From positions 1-64,000 of the forward strand of contig CAYFQG010000002.1 in assembly GCA_964345295.1 (NCBI GenBank): DNA of 64,000 nt. Direction: 5' to 3'. The position numbers were made by a program, and so were the translations under genes. Shown here in pieces: positions 1 to 9,457 of this stretch. The notes beneath the pieces are model-generated. The model had not been told where the DNA came from, did not search any database, and saw only the letters and a program-made list of their open reading frames with translations. Numbering within the stretch: the stretch's first letter is position 1; the number at the start of each line of letters is the position of its first letter. Source of the DNA: JASBZA01 sp964345295 (lineage in GTDB: Bacteria > Bacillota > Clostridia > Saccharofermentanales > Fastidiosipilaceae).

Positions 1-681
1 CCGGTCTACCTGTCTTTTGCCCTGCCCGTCCTCTTTGGCCTCACCGTTTCGCTAACCCCCGATGTCACGGTCAACCATAAGTATTTTATGATTAGCCTTT
101 TCTTATACCTGCCTTTGCTTGTGTGGGTCTTGTTAAAGTTATGGGACTTTTTGTGGCGCCCTGATACAGGCGAAGCATTTTGGCCTAGAAGGGCTTTGGC
201 CGTACTCCTGGCTTGTCTTGTCATCCCTATCCTCACCTTCACCGGCCTGACCGACACCTGGGCCTACCAAAACCAGCTGGCCCATAATGTCATTGTAGAT
301 ACGGACGATGATTTCTCGCGTTGGGTCCTAAAAAACGCCCCGCAAGATGCCGTTTCCCTGACGCCTCCCTGGGCCATGCACAGCTATTTTCTGACCGGCC
401 GGCAAAGTTTCTACGGTCACGCCTACTATGCGGCTTCTGCCGGCTACGATACGGCAGGCCGTTACGGAGAAATAAGGGATTTCCTGGCCATGCGCTTAGA
501 TGACAAGCAACTTCGGGCCTATGCCGAAGCGCATAATTTAAGTTACCTGATGATCGATGATAGCTTCCGGCAAAATCCCGACTATGCCATAGAAGAAGAA
601 GGCCTAAGTCGCCTATTCCCGCGCGTGGCTTTCTTCCCCGATCAAGACAATCTGGCCGTTTACGACCTTAGGACAAATTAG
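1..681 (+). CDS. Polytopic membrane protein, C-terminal part (5' truncated)
   Basis: The frame is open from the first base of the window, so the start lies upstream; only about 226 C-terminal residues are visible. They begin in hydrophobic segments carrying the short motif VNHKYFMI, pass through two further membrane segments, and end in a soluble domain of roughly 130 residues that contains LTGR followed by a GH..Y....AGYD...R pattern. This layout resembles membrane glycosyltransferase-like proteins whose C-terminal extracytoplasmic domain follows a multi-helix core, but I cannot assign a family. It converges with the SDR gene, with only 13 bases between the two stops. The function is unknown. 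Confidence 0.6.
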   Translation, partial: PVYLSFALPVLFGLTVSLTPDVTVNHKYFMISLFLYLPLLVWVLLKLWDFLWRPDTGEAFWPRRALAVLLACLVIPILTFTGLTDTWAYQNQLAHNVIVDTDDDFSRWVLKNAPQDAVSLTPPWAMHSYFLTGRQSFYGHAYYAASAGYDTAGRYGEIRDFLAMRLDDKQLRAYAEAHNLSYLMIDDSFRQNPDYAIEEEGLSRLFPRVAFFPDQDNLAVYDLRTN

Positions 682-694
682 GAATAGGCTCGCC

Positions 695-1474
695 TTAAGC
701 GAATTTTCGCACAAACCACAAGACAAGGCGGTGGGGCAGAAGTTTGGATAGGGCCAAAACCAGGCGGGCCGCTCCGTTCGAAAGCGACACATCCTTACCC
801 CGGTCCAACTTTCGGAGGGCCTTACGGCAGACATTTTCCGGACTTTCTACACCCAGGCGTTTGAAACCCTTGACCTGGGCACTTTGGCCGGACTTGGTCA
901 AAAATTCGGTCTCCATGGGGTTGGGACAAACGGCCATACAGGAAATCCCCTTGGCCTTAAGTTCAGAATGAAGGGCCCTGGAATAACTTAAGACATAGGC
1001 CTTGGAGGCCGCATAAGACGCAAAACCGTGCTGGGGCATAAAGGCCGCAACGGATGCGATATTTAAAATATGAGAACCCTTATCCATATAAGGCAGGGTC
1101 AGTTGAATCATCTGGGTTAGGGCTAAGCAGTTCAGACGGACCGTATCCGCATTGGCTTGACCCAGGTCTGCCGCAAGACCTGCCCGGCCCATGCCGGCAG
1201 ATTGGACCAGATACTTAATAAGGGGTCGTGTAGAACTGTCGGCCAAATCGTCAGCTAGTTCGGCCTGCCAAGCAGGGTCCGTGACATCACCGGGGAAAAG
1301 TCGAACCGGATGGTGGAGCTTGTTGGCTAATTCTTCCAGTAGGTCCCTCCTCCGAGAGACCAGATAGAACAGATCGAAATCGTCTCGCCTGTCCAGTTCT
1401 AAGCAAAAAGCCCGACCCAAACCGGAGGACGCTCCGGTTATGAAGGCCAAACGGAGCCTAGGCTCTTGCACCAT
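695..1474 (-). CDS. Short-chain dehydrogenase/reductase (SDR)
   Basis: A 259-residue classical SDR and presumed NAD(P)-dependent oxidoreductase with a Rossmann fold. The cofactor motif TGASSGLG is at residues 14-21. The usual NNAG motif is replaced by QSAG. The catalytic Ser lies in the LNIAS segment, and the YxxxK pair is in SYAASK. The length is typical of the family. The substrate cannot be read from sequence; the closest general class is the DltE/YqjQ-like reductases. The gene overlaps the PHP gene upstream by 17 bases and is last in a leftward run after the EF-G-like and PHP genes, so it is probably cotranscribed with them. Confidence 0.85.
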   Translation of the reverse strand: MVQEPRLRLAFITGASSGLGRAFCLELDRRDDFDLFYLVSRRRDLLEELANKLHHPVRLFPGDVTDPAWQAELADDLADSSTRPLIKYLVQSAGMGRAGLAADLGQANADTVRLNCLALTQMIQLTLPYMDKGSHILNIASVAAFMPQHGFASYAASKAYVLSYSRALHSELKAKGISCMAVCPNPMETEFLTKSGQSAQVKGFKRLGVESPENVCRKALRKLDRGKDVSLSNGAARLVLALSKLLPHRLVLWFVRKFA

Positions 1475-2441
1475 AATGCGACTCCAAGAAAGGTCTGTAA
1501 TCGTCCGATCCGTGACGCAGGCAAATCCAAGGCTTGTGTGATCCGTGATAATCCGACCCTACCGTAGGCAGGAGGTCTAAAGCGGCTGCCGCGGTGCAAA
1601 CTCGATCCGAATCTTCTTCGCCGGTTTCACCGTGTATAACTTCTACACCTTGGAGCCCGAAAGTCTTAAAAGTCTCCAACGTTTCGGCAAATTCTGCCGG
1701 AGTCATCGCCTGATCTCCGTGAAGCCAGTTTTTATAAAGGGCCGGATGGGCTAAAACAGGCACCCCGCCTGTTTCTAGGATTGCCTGAATCGCCTCTTTG
1801 GCAGGCGGGCGCTTCCGGGGCACATAGGCCGCCTTGCCCTCACTAAGATAGGTATCAAAAGCTTCGTCTACACTGGTCACAATACCCTTGCGGATCAGGA
1901 GCTGGGCCAGGTGGATACGGCCCACCACATAGCCGCCCTCGTTACTTAAATCCTCGTAACTGACAGGGATACCCAAGTCTTGCAGCTTCTGACAGATAAG
2001 GCGGTTACGTTCGTCTCTGTCCCGACGCCTCTGGGCCAAAAAATCATCAATCCGGCGGACATTACCATCCGGGTAATAGGCCAACAGGTGGACTTCTTGT
2101 CCCTTATAGTCACAGCTGATCTCCACTCCGGGCACGCAAATCGGCAAATCCATACGAAGCTGCGATAGCTTGTCATAAACCGTAGAAATGATTTCGTTAC
2201 CCTGAATCGTATCATGGTCGGTCAAAGCAAAGCTCTTCAAATCATTGGCCATGACTTCCTGGACCAGTTGGGCCGGCGAAGACTTGCCGTCCGAGGTATT
2301 GGTATGGGTATGGAGGTCTGTCCCGCCCTTCCATACTAAGTCCCACATAAAAGCCAAGGACCGGGCGTTGGCTTCTTGGGCTTCTTCCCGGTCAATGGTT
2401 TCTAAATCTGAATTCCAAATATTAGAGTGATTGGTCTTCAT
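1458..2441 (-). CDS. PHP-domain metal-dependent phosphoesterase
   Basis: A 327-residue protein with the PHP metal-binding signature DLHTHTNTSDG near residue 41. Later metal ligands are visible in the segments TDHDTIQG, GVEIS, LAHP and GSDYHG. This is the pattern of the YciV/TrpH group, some of which hydrolyse 3',5'-nucleotide bisphosphates or trim RNA 5' ends (family knowledge). The family predicts a soluble cytoplasmic enzyme. The start is ATG preceded by GAGG at normal spacing. It sits 15 bases after the EF-G-like gene and overlaps the SDR gene, which suggests one operon. Substrate specificity is inferred only from family. Confidence 0.85.
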   Translation of the reverse strand: MKTNHSNIWNSDLETIDREEAQEANARSLAFMWDLVWKGGTDLHTHTNTSDGKSSPAQLVQEVMANDLKSFALTDHDTIQGNEIISTVYDKLSQLRMDLPICVPGVEISCDYKGQEVHLLAYYPDGNVRRIDDFLAQRRRDRDERNRLICQKLQDLGIPVSYEDLSNEGGYVVGRIHLAQLLIRKGIVTSVDEAFDTYLSEGKAAYVPRKRPPAKEAIQAILETGGVPVLAHPALYKNWLHGDQAMTPAEFAETLETFKTFGLQGVEVIHGETGEEDSDRVCTAAAALDLLPTVGSDYHGSHKPWICLRHGSDDYRPFLESHYGARA

Positions 2442-2456
2442 AAAGTGCCTCAGGAC

Positions 2457-4481
2457 CTATTCGTATTTCTCCTGGTAGGTGGCAAATTCCATGTTATACC
2501 AGCCTTGGCCCTGGGTCATAGCCCTAAGGTCTGTGGCGTAACGGAGCATCTCGACCAGCGGAACTTCGGCCGTTACCACACTCATACCGGACTTAGAATC
2601 GATACCTAAGATGCGGCCTCTGCGTTTATTAAGGTCACCCATGATATCGCCCATAAGTTCTTCCGGAATATGGACTTCTACCTTGTAAATAGGCTCCAGT
2701 AAGACCGGCTGGGCTTCTTCCATGGCATTCTTGAAGGCCAAAGACGCCGCAATCTTGAAGGCCAATTCGGAGGAGTCGACATCGTGGTAAGAACCGTCTA
2801 CCAAAGTAGCCTTAAAGCCTACAACAGGATAGCCTTCCAGAGGACCTTCCTGACGTGCTTCTTCTAAGCCCTTCTCAACAGCCGGGAAGAAGTTCTTGGG
2901 TACGGCACCGCCGAAGACCTTTTCTTCGAAAATCATACCGTCGGTATCGGCCGGCTCAAATTCGACCCAAACATCACCGTACTGGCCGTGGCCGCCGGAT
3001 TGTTTCTTATGCTTACCCTGGACCTTGACCTTCTTACGGATGGTCTCACGGAAGGGGACCTTAGGCTCTTGCAAGGTCGCTTCGACATTGTACTTAGACT
3101 TAAGCTTAGAGCAGATAACGTCTAACTGGAGCCCACCTAGACCTTGGATAATCATTTCCTTAGTCTCCGGATCCAAGAAGTACGAAACGGTCGGGTCTTC
3201 TTCTTCCAGCTTGGTCAGGCCCTGGGCAATCTTGTCTTCATCGCCCTTATTAACAGGGTAAATAGCCATCTTCAAAGGTGCATCGGGGTAGACGATTCTG
3301 GGGAGGACCAGAGGATGGGATTTCTCGCACAAGGTATCTCCGGTCAAGGTGACGTTTAGTTTCGTCAAGGCACCGATATCACCGGCTTCGAGCTTATCGA
3401 CATTAATCTGGTTCTTGCCCAGCATAACAGACAAGGCAGACCCTCTTTCTTCTGTCTCTTTATTAGCATTCCACAAGGTCATATTGGGCTTCAAGGTACC
3501 CGAATAGACTCGCAATAAGGAAATCTTACCGACAAAGGGGTCGGCAATGGTCTTAAAGACAAATGCGGCCAAAGGTCCGTTAGGATCGGCCTTAATCTCT
3601 TCGGTCGAACCATCGGGCTTAACGGCACTAATCGGCGCATGCTCTTCGGCAGAAGGCATATTATCCAGCAGGCGGTTCATCATGAAACGGATGCCCTTGC
3701 GGTTCAAAGAAGACCCGGTCCAGACCGGAATCATGTAACCGCCGCTCATACGGTTCTTCAAGCCCTGGCGAATTTCCTCTTCGGTGAAAGGCTCTTCTTC
3801 GAAATATTTCAACATGAGCTCATCATCGGATTCGGCGACTTGCTCCATGAGATTAGCATATTGACGCTCGGCTTCAGCCTTCATATTCTCCGGTGTATCG
3901 ACTTCGTGACGGACACCGTCTTTATCGTATGCAAAAGACTTACGATTCAAAATATCAACATAGCCGGCATAAGAATTGCCTTCCTTATAAGGCAGCATCA
4001 TAACCGTGCAGTCCCGGCCAAAGTGATTCCTGATATCGACCATGGTCTTCTGGAAATCTGCACTGGGATCTTCCAACTTATTTACAAAGATCGCAAAGGG
4101 GATATCACGCTTCTGCAAAAAGCGAACCGCCTTCTCGGCACCGACCGTAACGCCGTCCTTTGCCTCAATAACAACAATACCGCAGTCGGCGACACGAAGA
4201 GCCTGGACCACTTCACCCAAGAAATCAAAATCTCCCGGTGTGTCGATGAGGTTGAGCTTAACGCCTTCCCACTCACAACTGGCCACGCTGGTCCCGATAC
4301 TTATCTGACGGCGTTTTTCTTCGTCATCAAAGTCCATGACCGTATTCTTATCCTCACGTCTTCCGGCTCTCTTAATTGCGCCGGCCTTGTAGAGGATGGC
4401 TTCTGCGAAACTCGTCTTACCTGATCCGCTGTGCCCTAGAATGGCCACGTTGCGGATATTCTTCGCGGAATATGCTTTCAT
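2457..4481 (-). CDS. Elongation factor G-like GTPase (FusA2-type paralogue)
   Basis: A 674-residue translational GTPase with EF-G domain order: G domain, domain II, then domains III-V with the EF-G IV signature. The P-loop is GHSGSGKTS near residue 16 and the G4 motif is NKLED. The switch II motif reads DTPGDFDF, whereas canonical EF-G has DTPGHVDF, so the catalytic histidine is replaced by aspartate. This marks it as one of the EF-G-like paralogues found in many Bacillota and Actinobacteria, not the main translocase. The role is unknown; ribosome-associated rescue or regulation is possible. The ribosome site AGGAGGTGA is very strong. It heads a leftward run with the PHP and SDR genes. Confidence 0.85.
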   Translation of the reverse strand: MKAYSAKNIRNVAILGHSGSGKTSFAEAILYKAGAIKRAGRREDKNTVMDFDDEEKRRQISIGTSVASCEWEGVKLNLIDTPGDFDFLGEVVQALRVADCGIVVIEAKDGVTVGAEKAVRFLQKRDIPFAIFVNKLEDPSADFQKTMVDIRNHFGRDCTVMMLPYKEGNSYAGYVDILNRKSFAYDKDGVRHEVDTPENMKAEAERQYANLMEQVAESDDELMLKYFEEEPFTEEEIRQGLKNRMSGGYMIPVWTGSSLNRKGIRFMMNRLLDNMPSAEEHAPISAVKPDGSTEEIKADPNGPLAAFVFKTIADPFVGKISLLRVYSGTLKPNMTLWNANKETEERGSALSVMLGKNQINVDKLEAGDIGALTKLNVTLTGDTLCEKSHPLVLPRIVYPDAPLKMAIYPVNKGDEDKIAQGLTKLEEEDPTVSYFLDPETKEMIIQGLGGLQLDVICSKLKSKYNVEATLQEPKVPFRETIRKKVKVQGKHKKQSGGHGQYGDVWVEFEPADTDGMIFEEKVFGGAVPKNFFPAVEKGLEEARQEGPLEGYPVVGFKATLVDGSYHDVDSSELAFKIAASLAFKNAMEEAQPVLLEPIYKVEVHIPEELMGDIMGDLNKRRGRILGIDSKSGMSVVTAEVPLVEMLRYATDLRAMTQGQGWYNMEFATYQEKYE

Positions 4482-4510
4482 TCCGTCACCTCCTGAATGT
4501 GCTGTCCCAC

Positions 4511-4516
4511 ATTATA
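4511..4516 (-). promoter_or_regulatory. -10 element of the EF-G-like gene
   Basis: A perfect TATAAT on the minus strand, 30 bases before the start codon, with only a poor -35 (TTTCGC, spacer 17). It is the single good -10 in the gap between dus and the EF-G-like gene. No other conserved leader structure is evident. Confidence 0.5.
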
Positions 4517-4615
4517 CTAGACACTTTAAACAAGCGAAAGGCCTTCCTTTACCCATTCATATGGGCTGATTGTATAAGTTCTCTAAAAGTGTCTTGTGCA
4601 TCTTCCTGAGTTTTC

Positions 4616-5587
4616 CTAGAAAAGCGCCAGCCAGGTCTCTACATCCGCCAGTTTGAGGATTTGGTTAGAAGCCTGACGAAGTGACTTGGCATTGGGCCGA
4701 TTTTGGCTGTAACGGGCCAAAGTCTTACGAAATTCCAACATGGCTCTTGCTTCACCCAAAAATTCGCACAGCATAGATGCGTGTCGGTAAATGGTCGCCT
4801 TTTTATCCGCATCAGTAGGTTCTGCCGAAGGCGAAAGACTATTAAAGGGACGGAAAATCCAAGGATTTCCCATGGCCGCCCGGCCGATGGCCACACCGTC
4901 TACTCCGGCCTCTTTAGCTAAACGCCTTGCCTCGTCGGGATTTTCGATGTCGCCGTTTCCCACCAGGAAAACCCGGTCTCTTAAGCCGGTCTCCGTAAGA
5001 CTTCGGCTGACCCTTCCTATGGCTTGCCAATCGGCTTGACCCGCATAGTATTGGTCTCTGAAACGGCCGTGCACGGTAAGCATTCGGGCCCCGGCTTCCA
5101 CTAAGCGGGGAGCCAAGGCAGGTGCGGTCTCTTCTTCTCCCACAAAGCCCAGGCGAATTTTACAAGATAGTTTATAGCCTGTGTCTTCTAATTTTTTAGC
5201 CAGGCAGGAAACAATCCGAACCGCCACATCCGGCCGGTCCATAAGCGCCGAACCGGCCCCGGTCTTGACGACCTTAGGGACCGGGCAGCCCATGTTAACA
5301 TCAATCCCCTCGATACCTGTAAGCCTCTTATCTTCTAGAATTTTATCCGCAGCATAGAGAAAATCGTCCGGCTCAGAACCGAAAAGCTGGATATAGACCG
5401 GCCCCTCCAGCTTAGGATCTACCGCCACATAGCGCCAAGATTTGTCCAAGCCGCTATGGCGGATTCCCGTTGCCGAAACCAGTTCCGTCGTTTGACCCGA
5501 GGCCCCTTCCTCATGGCAGAGAATGCGAAAAGGCAGGTCCGAATAGCCGGCCATGGGGGCTAAAAAAGCCGGAATTGTCTCGCTCAT
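4616..5587 (-). CDS. dus: tRNA-dihydrouridine synthase
   Basis: FMN enzyme that reduces uridines of the tRNA D loop. The TIM-barrel start is seen in AFLAPMAGYSDLPFR. The catalytic cysteine lies in VNMGCPVPKV, followed by KTGAGSALM. The phosphate-binding end reads GVAIGRAAMGNPWIF. I chose the ATG at 5587, giving 323 residues, because AGGGGG precedes it at good spacing; an in-frame GTG at 5614 would overlap the ABC gene upstream and lacks that site. It follows the two ABC half-transporter genes with a gap of a few bases and is probably cotranscribed with them. The three genes share no obvious function. Confidence 0.9.
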   Translation of the reverse strand: MSETIPAFLAPMAGYSDLPFRILCHEEGASGQTTELVSATGIRHSGLDKSWRYVAVDPKLEGPVYIQLFGSEPDDFLYAADKILEDKRLTGIEGIDVNMGCPVPKVVKTGAGSALMDRPDVAVRIVSCLAKKLEDTGYKLSCKIRLGFVGEEETAPALAPRLVEAGARMLTVHGRFRDQYYAGQADWQAIGRVSRSLTETGLRDRVFLVGNGDIENPDEARRLAKEAGVDGVAIGRAAMGNPWIFRPFNSLSPSAEPTDADKKATIYRHASMLCEFLGEARAMLEFRKTLARYSQNRPNAKSLRQASNQILKLADVETWLALF

Positions 5588-5591
5588 AGAC

Positions 5592-7349
5592 TTAAGCCCC
5601 CTGCTGCCCGGCACGGCTTAACTGGTGGTGGAGCAGGTTTTCGTAGAAACCTTTTCGGGCCACCAATTCGTCATGGGTCCCCTGTTCAACTATCTTCCCG
5701 TCTACCAGGACATAAATACAGTCGGCGTCTCGGATGGTCGATAGGCGGTGGGCGATAACAATAGTCGTCCGACCTTCCTGGACCACTTCCATGGCCTTTT
5801 GGATAATCTGCTCGGTTTCGGTATCAATAGACGCCGTGGCTTCATCCAAGATTAAAACTTTAGGGTTATAGGCCAAAGCCCGGGCAAAAGAGATGAGCTG
5901 CCTTTGGCCCTTGGAGAGGTTCTTACCGCGTTCACTGATAGGCTCGTCAATGCCTTTTTCGTGTTGGTCCAGCAATGGCTTGCCGCCCACCTTAAGGAGG
6001 GCTTCTATGGCCATTTCTTTGCTAATAGCGGGATTCCCTAAAGATATATTGTCGTAAATAGTGCCCTCAATAAGGAAAGGATCCTGGAGGACAATGCCCA
6101 TGTGAGACCTTAGACCGTTTCTTTCCAGGTCACGAATATCGGTCCCGTCCATCAAAACCCGGCCTTCCTGAGGGTCATAAAAACGATAAAGCAAGTTCAG
6201 CAGCGAACTCTTGCCGGACCCCGTAGGCCCTACGATGGCAATCATTTGGCCCGGGTCGGCCTTAAAGTCGATACCCTTCAAAACTTCTTGGCCTTCGATA
6301 TAGGCGAAATGGATATCGGATGCGGTCATGTTACCGGTCACATGGTCCATGATGCCTTTTCCGTCGTCTTCTATAGGCTGGTCCAGGACATTAAAGACAC
6401 GTTCGGCCGAAACGATGGATTTCACAATCGTCGCCAAGACATCCAAAATGGCTGTGATGGGGACAAAAAGCTGAGAAACATAGTTCACAATAAGGTAGAC
6501 GAAACCGACCGTGACCGGCATATTCAAATTCAGGTGGCCGTAGAGAAGCCAGCTCACCGCCATGAACATAACAAGGCTCGACAGGGCAAAAGTAATATTG
6601 AACATGCCCCAATCGAAGCGGTAGAAACGTTCGTTAATTTCCAGTTGCTTGGCCGTCAAGGCTTTGAAGTCCGCCATAACCTTTTCTTCTCGGCCGTAAG
6701 ACTGGGTCAGCTGGACATTTTTAATGTTTTCGTTCAAGGTCCCGTTAATCTTGCCGTTGATTTCGCGAATCTCCGCCTGCATTTCGGTGGCCCTTTTCCT
6801 ATATACCTTCTGGAAGAGGTAGACGCCGGGAATGAGGAGCAGCAAGAATATGCCCACTTCCCAACGCAGCAAAAAGATGGCCACATAGACGCCTACGATT
6901 TTGGCCAAAGCAACCAAGAGCGTCGAAAAGACCTGGACATAGAAACTCTGCCGGATGGTTTCCGTGTCGTTGGTAATACGCGAAACGATGGTACCGGCCG
7001 GAACCTGATCGAAATAGGAAATCGGCATCTTATGGATGTGGTCGTAGACCTGGTTACGCATGGTCTCGGTGAATTGGTTGGAACTTTTTACCAACAAGAT
7101 TTTGGCAACGAAGTCCAAAATGGCAGCCGCAATTCCGACCAGGGCGTAAAGGGCCAGGACCGACATCAATTCCTGCCAGGGAAAAAGACCGGCGCCGACA
7201 TGCTTGTGGATAATCTCGTCAATAATGTACTTGCCCAGCCTGGGCATGATCAGCCCCAGGACCACGGAAATAATCAGCAAAATGTTCCCCATAACAAAGA
7301 CTTGCCAATGGTACTTAATATAAGAAAATAAACGTTTAATGGTTTTCAT
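5592..7349 (-). CDS. ABC exporter half-transporter with catalytic Walker B
   Basis: A 585-residue type IV ABC exporter half: six membrane helices (about 1-320) followed by a nucleotide-binding domain. Motifs are Walker A GPTGSGKSS, signature LSKGQRQ (non-canonical Lys for Gly) and Walker B VLILDEAT with the catalytic Glu intact, then the switch His in AHRLST. Its partner is the adjacent gene, which has the reverse pattern, so the pair should form a heterodimer with one competent and one degenerate ATP site, as in TM287/288, LmrCD and BmrCD (family knowledge). The substrate is unknown; drugs or lipids are plausible. The two genes are separated by three bases. Confidence 0.88.
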   Translation of the reverse strand: MKTIKRLFSYIKYHWQVFVMGNILLIISVVLGLIMPRLGKYIIDEIIHKHVGAGLFPWQELMSVLALYALVGIAAAILDFVAKILLVKSSNQFTETMRNQVYDHIHKMPISYFDQVPAGTIVSRITNDTETIRQSFYVQVFSTLLVALAKIVGVYVAIFLLRWEVGIFLLLLIPGVYLFQKVYRKRATEMQAEIREINGKINGTLNENIKNVQLTQSYGREEKVMADFKALTAKQLEINERFYRFDWGMFNITFALSSLVMFMAVSWLLYGHLNLNMPVTVGFVYLIVNYVSQLFVPITAILDVLATIVKSIVSAERVFNVLDQPIEDDGKGIMDHVTGNMTASDIHFAYIEGQEVLKGIDFKADPGQMIAIVGPTGSGKSSLLNLLYRFYDPQEGRVLMDGTDIRDLERNGLRSHMGIVLQDPFLIEGTIYDNISLGNPAISKEMAIEALLKVGGKPLLDQHEKGIDEPISERGKNLSKGQRQLISFARALAYNPKVLILDEATASIDTETEQIIQKAMEVVQEGRTTIVIAHRLSTIRDADCIYVLVDGKIVEQGTHDELVARKGFYENLLHHQLSRAGQQGA

Positions 7350-7352
7350 GTG

Positions 7353-9092
7353 TTAGGCTCTCTCTTCCTGGTGGAGGAACTGGTCATGGTACCAGCCTCC
7401 CAAGGCCATGAGGTCTTGGTGGGTGCCTTTTTCCGCAATCTTGCCCCGGTCAAAAACTACGATTTGGTTGGCATGGGTCAAGGCGGACAGGCGGTGGGAC
7501 GAAATAATGGTGGTTTTCCCTTGACGGATTTGGCGTAGATTCCGAACGATAGCCTGTTCGGTCACCTGGTCTACCGCCGACAAGGAGTCGTCGAGGATCA
7601 AGAGGTCGGGGTCTTTCAATAGGGCCCTGGCCAAAGACAGGCGCTGCCTTTGGCCACCCGATAGGCTGATACCTCTTTCACCGATCAGGGTATCCAGACC
7701 GTCTCGAATGACTTCGTCACCGATATCAAAGTGCGCCCACTCCAGCGCTTTCATAATGGCTTCATCGGACGCTTCACCGACGGAAAACAAGACGTTTTCT
7801 CTTATGGTTCCGGAGAAGAAATAATGGTCCTGGGTCACGTAGGATAGGATTGGGTACAGACCGCCCGGCTTGATGTCGGCCAAAGCCACACCGTTCAGCT
7901 CAAAAGTCCCCTCACCTGCCGGATACTCTCTCAAAAATTGTTGGAGGAAACAGGATTTGCCCGACCCGGTCTTACCGCACATACCCAAGACCTGGCCCTT
8001 ATGAAGTTCCAAGGCAATATGGTCCAAATTCTTCTGCTCACTGGAGGGGTAAGCGAAAGAATAATCTTTCACCTTAACGTTGGCAAAACTTTGAATTACC
8101 ACTTCGCCTTTTTCCATCTGATCGTCGAAATTCCAGACTTCCTTAATCCTTTTGCTGGAAATATTAGCATTCTTGATAACGTTGATGTTCATGGCAAAGT
8201 TGGCCAAAGGATTGGCCAGGTAGGTCACGAAGATCTGGAAGCTGATAAGGTCTCCGATGGTCATTTGGCCGTTGACGACCCTGTAAGAGCCGACACTCAT
8301 AGTCAGTAGGAAAACTAGCGTTGCGGCAATGGCCGTGGTCAGGGAGTAGGTATTGGAAATGACCGATGTTCGGTTGGCCAAATCCGAAAACTCGTGGGTC
8401 TGACGGTGGAAACGCTGACGGAAGGCCTCTTCCTGGGCAAAGGCTCGGATGTGGCGAACCCCCTCGACACCTTCCAAAACGCGGTCGTTCATACGGGAGA
8501 AGGCTTCCTGGCGCTCTTGCCAACGCTTGTCCACTTCCTTGTCGCGGAAATGGCTTAGAACCATCAATATAAGATAAGGAATAATGGTGATAAGAGAAAA
8601 GGTCAGGCCGCCCTTTTGAATCATGAGGACCAGATAAAGGACGATATTAAAACCGGTAGAAAACAGCAGCTGTACACCCCAGCTGATTAAGTCGGCAATA
8701 TACTCTACGTCCAGAGTCGCCCGGCTCATCAGGTCGCCGGTATTAAACTTTTCGTAGAAAATTTGCCTACGCTTAAGAAAAACCGAAATAAAGTGGTCCT
8801 GGTAAAACTTCTGAGCCACGCTATAAGATCCGTAAAGGGCAACGGTCCAGATAAAACCTGAAATATAAATGAGAATCGAGGCCAGGGTCACAACACCCAT
8901 ATAAAAGCCGACACGTTTAAGCGTCAAATTGCCTTGGGCTAAAAGATCTACCACGACACCGACCAGGTAAATCGGCAAAGCGCTCAGCATATTGTCGATA
9001 AAAGAGCACAAAATACCGATGAAATAACGTTTTTTCTGAGTTTTTACAAACGGCCATACAAACCGATAGGATTCAAACATAACACTCCTCAA
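7353..9092 (-). CDS. ABC exporter half-transporter with degenerate Walker B
   Basis: A 579-residue ABC half-transporter, six membrane helices then an ATPase domain. Walker A is GKTGSGKSC and the signature is a canonical LSGGQRQR, but Walker B reads LLILDDSLSAVD, with Asp in place of the catalytic Glu. The switch His is present in SHRLSA. This is the nucleotide-binding arrangement of the non-catalytic subunit in heterodimeric exporters, matching the neighbour at 5592-7349. It is the first gene of the leftward run that continues through that neighbour and dus. The start is ATG with GAGGAG just upstream. Confidence 0.88.
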   Translation of the reverse strand: MRSVMFESYRFVWPFVKTQKKRYFIGILCSFIDNMLSALPIYLVGVVVDLLAQGNLTLKRVGFYMGVVTLASILIYISGFIWTVALYGSYSVAQKFYQDHFISVFLKRRQIFYEKFNTGDLMSRATLDVEYIADLISWGVQLLFSTGFNIVLYLVLMIQKGGLTFSLITIIPYLILMVLSHFRDKEVDKRWQERQEAFSRMNDRVLEGVEGVRHIRAFAQEEAFRQRFHRQTHEFSDLANRTSVISNTYSLTTAIAATLVFLLTMSVGSYRVVNGQMTIGDLISFQIFVTYLANPLANFAMNINVIKNANISSKRIKEVWNFDDQMEKGEVVIQSFANVKVKDYSFAYPSSEQKNLDHIALELHKGQVLGMCGKTGSGKSCFLQQFLREYPAGEGTFELNGVALADIKPGGLYPILSYVTQDHYFFSGTIRENVLFSVGEASDEAIMKALEWAHFDIGDEVIRDGLDTLIGERGISLSGGQRQRLSLARALLKDPDLLILDDSLSAVDQVTEQAIVRNLRQIRQGKTTIISSHRLSALTHANQIVVFDRGKIAEKGTHQDLMALGGWYHDQFLHQEERA

Positions 9093-9364
9093 TAACTATA
9101 ACGGACCCTCGCCTGGGTCTATCCCTACCTATTGATGAGTCTTACGCCTAAGAATAAAGGGGTAATAACATCAATAGGATTATCTCAATGTAGCAACCAT
9201 GTGGTTTCTTATTTTTGTGATAATCATCAATTGTGTCCCCTTTCTAATCATATTTATAAGTTTTCTAGTCCTGCCTCTCAGGCGGAAGTAAGAACTTACC
9301 GAATCAAAATAGCAAAGTTCTACGCTAAGGTCAACTAATTGGGAAAACCTCATCGGTCCTTAAT

Positions 9365-9377
9365 TTGAAAAGGTCAT
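9365..9377 (+). repeat. Partial copy of dispersed AATTGAAAAGGTCATTGCA repeat
   Basis: Thirteen bases, TTGAAAAGGTCAT, match exactly the core of the 19-bp arm found as a perfect inverted repeat at 20544-20592 and around the IS30 element at 56.9-58.5 kb. No second arm in the expected position is clear here, so this looks like a decayed or solo arm. Confidence 0.4.
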
Positions 9378-9451
9378 AATTTTGCTAAACTCAAATTAAT
9401 GCTAGCAGATTTAATTTCTCTATAAGTTTATTTCCTAAATGAAAAAGCATT

Positions 9452-9457
9452 TATAAT
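9452..9457 (+). promoter_or_regulatory. -10 element of the DUF898 gene
   Basis: A perfect TATAAT 27 bases before the start codon at 9485. The -35 region is weak. AGAGG just before the ATG serves as ribosome binding site. Confidence 0.45.

Noticed and set aside
3639..4424. Plus-strand open frame of 261 codons opposite the EF-G-like gene
   Set aside because: Antisense shadow of a clear GTPase gene without a start context.
6246..7331. Long plus-strand open frame of 361 codons inside the ABC exporter gene
   Set aside because: It is the antisense of a strongly conserved ABC gene, has His/Asn/Gln-rich composition typical of antisense frames, and has no ribosome site.
9132..9338. Open frame of 68 codons in the intergenic region
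   Set aside because: No ribosome site, no recognisable protein pattern, AT-rich noncoding surroundings.
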